The notes beneath the pieces are model-generated. The model was not told the origin of the DNA, did not search any database, and worked only from the letters and a program-made list of their open reading frames with translations. 5,778 nucleotides of DNA from Promethearchaeota archaeon (GTDB taxonomy: Archaea > Asgardarchaeota > Lokiarchaeia > Sigynarchaeales > MK-D1): NCBI GenBank assembly GCA_016839385.1, contig JAEOUK010000312.1:1-5778 (forward strand), in the 5' to 3' direction. A program made the position numbers and the translations under genes. This document shows, in pieces, positions 1 to 5,396 of this stretch (its first letter is position 1; each line of letters begins with the position of its first letter).

Positions 1-1376
1 AGCAAATTTTCACTCAATATACAGCTCTGATGGTCATGACACTTACTTCAGATAACGCAAGTTTGGAAGCAAGGTTACCGATAAAAGGAGAAATAGGATA
101 TTATGAAGTTACGAAAAACCTAATACATCGAGGAAAACGAAATCTAGGTTTTGTTCTAATATTTCATGATATTTCTGAAAGGAAGGAGTACGAAAAGAGT
201 TTGGAGAAATCCAAAGATGAATTAGAACGAAAATTCCAGCATGCACAAAAAATGGATTCGATTGGGCAATTAGCAGGAGGAATATCACATGAATTCAATA
301 ATATTTTGACGATTATCCTCGGAAATGCAGATCTCTTAAAGGAAAACTTGCAAGGTCAAGAAGAAAGCAGTATGTATTTACAAGAATTAATAGAAGCTGC
401 AAAAAATGCATCTCAAATGACAAAACGATTACTGACATTTAGCCGAAAGAATATAATACACTCCTCTGTAGTTAATATCAATACCTTATTAAAAAGAATG
501 GAAAATCCAATTCAACGTCTAATTGGAAAAGATACGGATATTCATGTTAAAACTAAGCTAGATCCACAAGTAGGAAATATTTTTATTGATGTAGGATTAA
601 TGGAGCAGATTCTAATTAATTTGATAGTCAATGCACGTGATGCAATGCCTTCAGGAGGAGTTCTTGAAATATCTACAAAACAATTTATAATTCAACCGGA
701 AATTAAGCATAAATATCCTGAAGCAAATCAGAGCGATTATACATGTATATCAGTTTCAGATACGGGGATAGGGATGACTGATGAAGTAAAAAATCATCTA
801 TTTGAACCATTTTATACGACAAAACCCAAAGGAACAGGCACAGGATTAGGTTTATCAATGGTTTATGGGGCAGTGAAACAATTTCAGGGATTTACTGATG
901 TAATTTCACGTCCAGGCGTTGGAACTTCATTCTTGATATATATTCCCACAGTACTAGATGAAATATCTGAGGAACCAATTCAAGAATCTAACCAAATGAT
1001 GCATGGAAATAATGAATTAATAGTTATTGTTGAAGACGACCATCAGGTCCGTAAAATAACTCACAAAGTATTAACCAAATTAGGATATCAAGTCTTGAGC
1101 TTTGAAAGTGGAGCTGAGGCAATAACTGCTTTAAAAAACGGAGATAAAGATATAGCTTTATTATTTACAGATGTGGTGATGCCGGGGTTAAAAGGTCATG
1201 AAGTGTACGAAGAATTACAAAAACTCTATCCAAATTTAAAAGTATTATATGCTTCAGGATACACTGATAAAATAATTGCTCAATATGGAGTTTTATTTAA
1301 AGATACAAATTTTATTTCAAAACCATTCTCAGTAGAAGCAATTGCGGAAAAAATTCACGACATAGTCCACAGATAA
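1..1376 (+). CDS. Hybrid sensor histidine kinase with C-terminal receiver domain, 5' end missing
   Basis: This is a signal-transducing kinase that should autophosphorylate on histidine and pass the phosphate to its own receiver. Residues are numbered from the ATG at 30, but the frame stays open to the left edge (codons from base 3), so that ATG is probably internal. Residues 1-55 look like the end of a PAS sensor domain (FHDISERK at 45-52), followed by a charged coiled linker. The HisKA H-box is ISHEFNNIL with His87. The HATPase has the N-box (N197, N201, D204), the G1 box DTGIGM (244-249), the F-box FEPFYTTK and the G2 box GTGTGLGLS (268-276). The receiver (about 329-448) has acidic D336/D337, phospho-acceptor D381 in TDVVMPG, S409 and K431 in KPF. 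All catalytic residues are present, so it should be active. No output domain follows. The PAS ending resembles that of 7TM-PAS kinases, so a membrane sensor upstream is possible but unseen. It ends 10 bp from the convergent beta-helix gene. Confidence 0.95.
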   Translation, partial: QIFTQYTALMVMTLTSDNASLEARLPIKGEIGYYEVTKNLIHRGKRNLGFVLIFHDISERKEYEKSLEKSKDELERKFQHAQKMDSIGQLAGGISHEFNNILTIILGNADLLKENLQGQEESSMYLQELIEAAKNASQMTKRLLTFSRKNIIHSSVVNINTLLKRMENPIQRLIGKDTDIHVKTKLDPQVGNIFIDVGLMEQILINLIVNARDAMPSGGVLEISTKQFIIQPEIKHKYPEANQSDYTCISVSDTGIGMTDEVKNHLFEPFYTTKPKGTGTGLGLSMVYGAVKQFQGFTDVISRPGVGTSFLIYIPTVLDEISEEPIQESNQMMHGNNELIVIVEDDHQVRKITHKVLTKLGYQVLSFESGAEAITALKNGDKDIALLFTDVVMPGLKGHEVYEELQKLYPNLKVLYASGYTDKIIAQYGVLFKDTNFISKPFSVEAIAEKIHDIVHR

Positions 1377-1386
1377 ACTGGAAGTA

Positions 1387-2169
1387 TTAATTTCGTCCAT
1401 GCCATGTAATAAAAAACATCAATCCACCAATAAAGAACACAGCACCACCAACACCAAGTATCACCCATAACCATGTTTTGTTAAAAACGGTCGTTCTCGT
1501 TGAAGGTTCACATGAGTTGTTTTCAAAAATGTTATTAATTCCTTTATCGAGTATTCCTAAATCCACATTATCTTCAATTATGTTATTTTTCACTGTATTT
1601 TCATGAGACCGTTTCAAATATATACCATACCCTAAGTTATTTGAAATTAAGTTTTCATCTAAGATATTATGATCAGCTTCAAGTAACTTTATACCTGCTT
1701 CTTGATTCTGAAAAGTCGTTGAATTCACGATGAAAGAATGGTGCGTATCCAATAATTGAATTCCAATATTATAATAAGACACAGTGCAGTTATCAATATA
1801 AATATTCGTAGATAATCGTATTTCAATACCAGATTTATCTGAAAACGAAACTTCAGAAGCAAAAACTGTACAGTTACGAAGAATCAAGAATCTGTCGATG
1901 TTTTGTATGAAAATTCCAAAATCGTCTGAATCAGTATGTATTACAAAATCCTTAATAATATGAGCGGTTTCTAATGTCAGACCTGTTGTTCCATTACCCG
2001 AGACAAATGCATCAAGATCATTATTACTGGTAAGATGTATTTTGCGGGAATTTATAGCCGAACTACTTGGAGGTTCAAAACTATAACTTCTACTAGCCAA
2101 TCCAATGAGAATTGGGAGGAATATCATGCATGCGAAAATAAGATATTTCTTTTTTTTAGTACTCAGCAT
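1387..2169 (-). CDS. Right-handed parallel beta-helix (NosD/PbH1-like) surface protein, membrane-anchored at both ends
   Basis: This 260-residue protein is predicted to sit on the outer cell surface. It begins with a lysine cluster (5-8) and a hydrophobic segment (about 9-26) that could be a signal peptide or an anchor. Residues 50-80 resemble the entry region of Asgard beta-helix proteins. Beta-helix coils of about 22-23 residues follow, each opening with a GI-type turn: GIFI 85, GIEI 114, GIQL 136, GIKL 159, GIYL 182, GILD 205. Asparagine-rich turns such as NCTV, NSTT and KNNI are also typical of the fold. A second hydrophobic helix (about 233-255) is followed by a short tail, WHGRN. N-glycosylation sequons include N59, N99, N127, N149, N217 and N230. 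No catalytic site is visible. Relatives include carbohydrate-binding or -cleaving proteins and the NosD copper-maturation factor, but no nos genes are nearby, so NosD function is not supported. A TATA-like box lies about 30 bp before the start. Confidence 0.85.
   Translation of the reverse strand: MLSTKKKKYLIFACMIFLPILIGLASRSYSFEPPSSSAINSRKIHLTSNNDLDAFVSGNGTTGLTLETAHIIKDFVIHTDSDDFGIFIQNIDRFLILRNCTVFASEVSFSDKSGIEIRLSTNIYIDNCTVSYYNIGIQLLDTHHSFIVNSTTFQNQEAGIKLLEADHNILDENLISNNLGYGIYLKRSHENTVKNNIIEDNVDLGILDKGINNIFENNSCEPSTRTTVFNKTWLWVILGVGGAVFFIGGLMFFITWHGRN
1510..1917 (-). repeat. Tandem beta-helix coil repeats inside the surface protein
   Basis: At the protein level, residues 85-220 hold about six coils. 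From the second coil on, the GI[E/Q/K/Y]L-type openings at 114, 136, 159, 182 and 205 are 22-23 residues apart, with N-rich turns between them. The first coil (from 85) is longer because of an insertion around 103-113. The DNA copies have diverged, so this is a structural repeat and not a recent duplication. Confidence 0.75.
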
Positions 2170-2197
2170 ATATTTTTCTCAGTGTTTTTTACTCGTG

Positions 2198-2205
2198 TAA
2201 TATAA
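2198..2205 (-). promoter_or_regulatory. Candidate TATA box for the beta-helix gene
   Basis: The minus strand reads TTATATTA here, centred about 32 bases before the ATG at 2169. With the usual archaeal spacing of about 27 bases to the transcription start, the leader would be only about 5 nucleotides. No Shine-Dalgarno sequence is visible next to the start. This was judged by eye in A+T-rich DNA, so chance matches are likely. Confidence 0.4.
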
Positions 2206-2285
2206 TTCAATGCAATTTTTAAACCTCATAATGAGATTTTTTATGTCTATTGATGTTTCTCCTAATAAAGGGGTTATGAAAATCG

Positions 2286-3635
2286 TTAGGTGATGTTTTG
2301 TTCGAGATTTGCATTTTTATGAGGATTATATGTTTCCTTAACGAACCAGAATAACTGACCAAAAGTTAGATAAATTATAGCTCCACCAAGGAATACCCAA
2401 CGAACTCCCCAAGATTCTACAATCCATGCTCCAATATAGGAACCAGGAATTTGTGATATTGAAAAAGCAAGGTTCAAAATACCAATAAATTTTGCTCGTT
2501 CTTTTTCTGGTAACAAATCTTGACTCCAAGTTTGGTATGAAATTATTAATCCTGTGGATGCAGCACTTGCAAGTGTAAAAGATACTGATGTAATTATTAT
2601 ATTGAGAGTTGTAAAGCTTTCAAGATTCCCAAATAAGGAAACAAGAATGAATCCTGTTCCACATAGAAAAATTCCTAATATAGTAATTGGTTTTCGTGGA
2701 TGTTTATTCAAAAGATAACCAAATGAGGGGATTCCGATTAGCAAACCCCCAAAAAAACTTCCTCCAAGAATGGTTGCAAATATTGCATTAGTTTCTGAGC
2801 TTGAGATGAATACGACTGTATAAGGGGTATAAATATTTTGAGCTATCATAAGAATTACTAAAACGATGAGAAACCGCAGAAAATCTCTGTGTTTCCTCAT
2901 TTCACTAACTTTAAAGATGTTTCCCAGTGATTTCCAGAATGGAACAGGTAGTATATTAAGAACAGGTTCACGAATTGTCCCATAAAAAACTAGATTGCCT
3001 ATAATCATTAAAAATCCTATTGAGAGGATGACGATCTGATGTGCGGGAAGAGCTCCGAAATATACTGTATCACCATTAAACTCATAAGAGGATACGGGAA
3101 AATATATCAACGCAATCGCTCCGAGTAGAAAAACTGTCATCCCACCTACTAATTCAGCTAGGGAAAATATCGCATTTTTAGCGCCACGAACTTCCTTTGG
3201 AAACATATCTGGAATAATGGCTTTCATAGCAGTTTGGGATAGGTTTCCTAGAAATGAAATGAATACGACATCTATAACAAATACGAGCCAATAATTCGAC
3301 ATGAAAGGAACGAACATTATCGCTAAACCTGCGACAGAGCCTCCTAAAGCAAAAGGGCGTCGTCTACCAATCTTACTTTCTGGTAAAGCATCTGACCACG
3401 CACCTAAAAATATTGTAATTATAAATGAAACTAGTGCAGAAAAATTAACCATAAATGCAACACGATAGGCAGGGAGATTTAACACTTGGATTATAAAAGA
3501 GTTTAAGAATTGTTGTTCAACCGCATAAAATGCGGCAATTGTAAATACTAGGATTGAGATGGAAAATGTTGGTCGTAATCCATGATATCTTTGTTTATAG
3601 AAGGGAGTGGATTCTGTGCTGTTTTGCACTCGCAT
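2286..3635 (-). CDS. MFS transporter, SUC/GPH-like (12 transmembrane helices)
   Basis: This 449-residue integral membrane protein belongs to the major facilitator superfamily. About twelve hydrophobic helices can be drawn at roughly 25-45, 59-79, 96-113, 116-134, 155-178, 199-219, 253-275, 285-305, 315-335, 343-364, 383-405 and 411-432. The loop after helix 2 carries a motif-A-like signature, G78-AWSD then GRRRP at 90-94. That form is typical of the sucrose/maltose (SUC) and glycoside-pentoside-hexuronide cation symporters. A related half-repeat, DLLPEKERAKFIG, lies before helix 11. The long 220-252 segment is the expected central cytoplasmic loop. The family suggests cation-coupled sugar or organic solute transport, but substrate and direction cannot be read from the sequence, and a drug or metabolite exporter is possible. 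The start is supported by a TATA-like box about 25 bases upstream. It lies 52 bp after the methyltransferase on the same strand, so it may be transcribed both with it and independently. Confidence 0.9.
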   Translation of the reverse strand: MRVQNSTESTPFYKQRYHGLRPTFSISILVFTIAAFYAVEQQFLNSFIIQVLNLPAYRVAFMVNFSALVSFIITIFLGAWSDALPESKIGRRRPFALGGSVAGLAIMFVPFMSNYWLVFVIDVVFISFLGNLSQTAMKAIIPDMFPKEVRGAKNAIFSLAELVGGMTVFLLGAIALIYFPVSSYEFNGDTVYFGALPAHQIVILSIGFLMIIGNLVFYGTIREPVLNILPVPFWKSLGNIFKVSEMRKHRDFLRFLIVLVILMIAQNIYTPYTVVFISSSETNAIFATILGGSFFGGLLIGIPSFGYLLNKHPRKPITILGIFLCGTGFILVSLFGNLESFTTLNIIITSVSFTLASAASTGLIISYQTWSQDLLPEKERAKFIGILNLAFSISQIPGSYIGAWIVESWGVRWVFLGGAIIYLTFGQLFWFVKETYNPHKNANLEQNIT

Positions 3636-3656
3636 ATTTTTTATGATTATGAACTA

Positions 3657-3664
3657 TTATTAAA
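3657..3664 (-). promoter_or_regulatory. Candidate TATA box for the MFS transporter gene
   Basis: The minus strand reads TTTAATAA, centred about 26 bases upstream of the ATG at 3635. This places transcription initiation almost at the start codon, which fits a leaderless archaeal mRNA. No Shine-Dalgarno sequence is visible. It lies in the 52 bp gap after the methyltransferase gene, so the transporter may have its own promoter. Confidence 0.45.
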
Positions 3665-3687
3665 TTCTATTCAAAGATATTAACTAG

Positions 3688-4218
3688 CTAACCAATCTTT
3701 TGAAATTCCAAGATTTTATCATGCGATTTTTTGAATGTATATAATCCATCGCCTTTAATGAACTCCTTTAATTCTGAAGCATTCATGTGATCTGGTAAAA
3801 TGAATAATTTCCCACCAGTTCGCAATACTCTATGAAGCTCTTTCAGTAATCGGCTTTTTTCTGAAATAAGATGAAGTACATCAAAGAGTAAAACAACATC
3901 AACTTCTTGATCTGGGATTCCGGTACTTACATTTACCAACAAGGTCTCAATATTATGTAAATTAAGCTTTTTAGCTTTTTTATCAACTAGTAATTTAGCC
4001 ATTGGATGAATATCTGCAGAATATATCTTTCCCGACGGTCCTACTAATTCTGCAGCGGGTATCGAATAAATTCCAGGACCTGCTCCATAATCCAGAATTA
4101 TATTTCCTGAATTAATTCCTAATTTCTTTAACATTTCTTTTGGTTTTCGGGATGAAGAACGAAAAGTTAGTGCAATTGAAAGCAATTTATATGAAAAGTT
4201 AGATCTTTTGGAACCCAT
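3688..4218 (-). CDS. Class I SAM-dependent methyltransferase (UbiE/Methyltransf_11-like)
   Basis: This 176-residue soluble enzyme should transfer a methyl group from S-adenosylmethionine to an unknown acceptor. The Rossmann fold is clear. Motif I is DYGAGPG (43-49); the acidic residue that would hold the SAM ribose is D69 in SADIHP; motif II/III is VDVVLLFDVLHLI (106-118); the post-motif strand is LRTGGKLFILPDHM (132-145). The N-terminal helix, the GLY near 160 and the C-terminal FKK...FQK stretch recall a family of small archaeal methyltransferases, known for example from methanogens, whose substrate I do not know. Its length suits that short family and is shorter than UbiE (about 250 residues), so a quinone methyltransferase role is not implied. 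It starts 20 bp after the stop of the pseudo-GTPase gene on the same strand. No promoter was seen in that gap, so the two are probably cotranscribed. Confidence 0.88.
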   Translation of the reverse strand: MGSKRSNFSYKLLSIALTFRSSSRKPKEMLKKLGINSGNIILDYGAGPGIYSIPAAELVGPSGKIYSADIHPMAKLLVDKKAKKLNLHNIETLLVNVSTGIPDQEVDVVLLFDVLHLISEKSRLLKELHRVLRTGGKLFILPDHMNASELKEFIKGDGLYTFKKSHDKILEFQKIG

Positions 4219-4238
4219 ACATCATTCACGGCTAATAA

Positions 4239-4769
4239 TTATTTCAAATTCATTTGGAGGGAATCGAATTCATCCATCATCTGGATTAAAAACTCAAGAT
4301 ATTTATCAAAAGTCGGTGATGTTAAAATCGGGGTAAAAAAGAATTCTGCCTTATTAATATCCGCAATTTCAGTAACATATTCTGTATCTATGTCCGATGT
4401 CTCAAGATCTTTAAACTTACTGCCAATCAAAATGATGGGAACATTCGGAACTTCTGTTCGAATCGGTGCAAAAAAAGGAGCTACATCATCTAGTGAAGAA
4501 ATATCAGTTGTATCATAAAAAGCGATAGCTCCTCGACTCCCCATTGCAAATTTTCTGATGAATTGCGATACAGAATCATATGGTCCTAAATCTACAATCT
4601 GTAGCACAATCTGCCTATCTTGATAATGAAAATTCCGAACGAGAAATTCTGCACCTATTGCGTACATTGTACCGGTTTTTTTATAATTAGGATCAATTAA
4701 TGGATAAACTGTTGATACTTTTATCTCACCGGATAATCCAAATAAGAGGATTTTATACAAATTTCGCAT
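4239..4769 (-). CDS. Rab/Ras-like small GTPase homologue with degenerate nucleotide-binding motifs (probable pseudo-GTPase)
   Basis: This 176-residue protein has the layout of a Ras-superfamily G domain: strand 1 YKILLFG (5-11), strand 3 LQIVD (56-60), GAIAFYDTTD with SSL (80-93), strand 5 PIILIGSK (111-118). It resembles the Rab-like GTPases abundant in Asgard archaea. The functional motifs are eroded. The P-loop reads GLSGEIKVS (11-19), so Ile16 replaces the second glycine and Val18 the Mg-binding Ser/Thr, although Lys17 stays. The switch I Thr is Ala37 in YAIGAEF. Switch II DxxGQ is DLGPY (60-64). NKxD is SKFK (117-120). No SAK motif appears; the region reads TPILTS. The frame is intact and full length, so this looks like a maintained pseudo-GTPase and not a decaying gene. 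No lipidation cysteine is present. It may act as a binding partner or regulator. It is the first gene before the methyltransferase (20 bp gap). A GAGG element lies 4 bases before the ATG. Confidence 0.85.
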   Translation of the reverse strand: MRNLYKILLFGLSGEIKVSTVYPLIDPNYKKTGTMYAIGAEFLVRNFHYQDRQIVLQIVDLGPYDSVSQFIRKFAMGSRGAIAFYDTTDISSLDDVAPFFAPIRTEVPNVPIILIGSKFKDLETSDIDTEYVTEIADINKAEFFFTPILTSPTFDKYLEFLIQMMDEFDSLQMNLK

Positions 4770-4773
4770 GGTT

Positions 4774-4777
4774 CCTC
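4774..4777 (-). promoter_or_regulatory. Possible Shine-Dalgarno element of the pseudo-GTPase gene
   Basis: GAGG on the minus strand lies 4 bases before the ATG at 4769. It supports that start, but the spacing is short and the match only four bases long. Confidence 0.35.
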
Positions 4778-4800
4778 GCTATGCATTGATAATACAGACA

Positions 4801-4808
4801 ATCATAAA
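4801..4808 (-). promoter_or_regulatory. Candidate TATA box for the pseudo-GTPase/methyltransferase operon
   Basis: TTTATGAT on the minus strand is centred about 35 bases upstream of the ATG at 4769. The implied transcription start leaves a leader of about 9 nucleotides that would just include the GAGG element. A stronger TATATAAA on the same strand (4853-4860) is an alternative that would give a leader of about 60 nucleotides. Confidence 0.3.
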
Positions 4809-4846
4809 TGTGTTGTTATTATTCCTTCTGACTATAGTGTACATTT

Positions 4847-4860
4847 GAATTATTTATATA
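4847..4860 (+). promoter_or_regulatory. TATA-rich promoter element in the divergent region, probably for the trmO-like gene
   Basis: This A+T block contains TTTATATA at 4853-4860, the best match to an archaeal TATA box in the window. It lies close to the ATG at 4875. A 26-27 base spacing from the octamer centre would put the transcription start slightly inside the gene, so the upstream part of the block (about 4847-4854) may be the working element. Read on the other strand it is TATATAAA and could drive the divergent pseudo-GTPase operon. Confidence 0.45.
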
Positions 4861-4874
4861 CGAAGTAAGAGAAG

Positions 4875-5381
4875 ATGAATCGATTTACTAATTTTCATAT
4901 TGAAGAAATAGGAAAAATTTATACCGATTTTAAAGAGCTTGAGGGAATACCCATTCAGCCATCATATCGAAATAAACATAAAGGTCGTATTGAAGTGTAT
5001 CCAGAATTTGCAAAGGGATTACGAGACATTGAGGGTTTTTCCCACATCATTGTACTGTTTTATTTTCATTTATCAAAAAAAACAAAACTTGAGGTGATTC
5101 CATATTTAGATACGGTTGTTCGAGGAGTTTATGCTACCCGTGCTCCTGTTAGACCGAATCGAATCGGTTTGAGCATCCTTGAATTACTACATAGAGAGGA
5201 AAATATATTATATGTCCAAGGAGTAGATATGGTAAATGGAACACCATTATTAGATATAAAGCCTTATGTAGGAGGATTCGATGTACCAAAATTGTCTACA
5301 GGGGAAATCAGAATAGGTTGGTTGAAAGATCATGTAGACGACGCAAGTAATCAAATTTCTGACAAAAGATTCTTAGAATGA
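4875..5381 (+). CDS. trmO: TrmO/TsaA (UPF0066) family tRNA N6-methyltransferase
   Basis: TrmO uses SAM to methylate the N6 of threonylcarbamoyladenosine (t6A) at position 37 of tRNA-Thr, giving m6t6A and tuning decoding. It is a beta-barrel methyltransferase unrelated to the Rossmann type. The family signature is clear here: IGKI near the N-terminus (12-15), RGVYATRAPVRPNRIGLS (83-100, usually ...RSPxRPNPIGLS) and NGTPLLDIKPY (121-131). Arg96 stands where Pro is common in the family. The 168-residue length fits the single-domain archaeal forms; E. coli TrmO is longer by a C-terminal domain that is absent here. The ATG at 4875 is the only plausible start, because the conserved beta strand begins about ten codons later. 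The gene is divergent from the pseudo-GTPase and convergent with the SUKH-like gene, with a 13 bp gap. The family is certain. The exact tRNA substrate in archaea is inferred from bacterial work. Confidence 0.92.
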   Translation: MNRFTNFHIEEIGKIYTDFKELEGIPIQPSYRNKHKGRIEVYPEFAKGLRDIEGFSHIIVLFYFHLSKKTKLEVIPYLDTVVRGVYATRAPVRPNRIGLSILELLHREENILYVQGVDMVNGTPLLDIKPYVGGFDVPKLSTGEIRIGWLKDHVDDASNQISDKRFLE

Positions 5382-5385
5382 GAAT

Positions 5386-5396
5386 AAAATTATTTT
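5386..5396. terminator. Possible bidirectional U-rich terminator between convergent genes
   Basis: The short A+T palindrome AAAATTATTTT fills most of the 13 bp gap between the trmO-like stop and the SUKH-like stop, and overlaps the latter. Both strands give short U tracts, and archaeal polymerase can stop at such tracts. No G+C stem is present, so the call is weak. Confidence 0.2.

Noticed and set aside
1387..2169. Annotation as the copper-maturation factor NosD
   Set aside because: Only the general beta-helix fold is shared; no nitrous oxide reductase or other nos genes are nearby, and the C-terminal anchor is unlike a NosD.
2105..2170. Possible lipoprotein signal because of Cys14 near the N-terminus of the beta-helix protein
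   Set aside because: The cysteine lies near the start of the hydrophobic segment and not after it, so there is no lipobox.
2230..2246. Hairpin plus six T as an intrinsic terminator on the plus strand
   Set aside because: The palindrome has only a one-base centre and low G+C, and no plus-strand gene lies upstream until the kinase stop at 1376.
2243..2293. 16-codon plus-strand ORF starting ATGTCTATTGAT in the gap between the transporter and beta-helix genes
   Set aside because: It is too short, has no clear promoter or ribosome site, and runs into the end of the transporter gene; expected by chance.
2338..2529. 63-codon open frame on the minus strand inside the MFS gene
   Set aside because: It overlaps the transporter in another frame, its translation has no recognisable domain, and the transporter frame carries the clear membrane helices.
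4239..4769. Pseudogene of a small GTPase
   Set aside because: The frame is full length without stops or frameshifts and the core strands are preserved, so an intact protein without GTPase motifs is the better reading.
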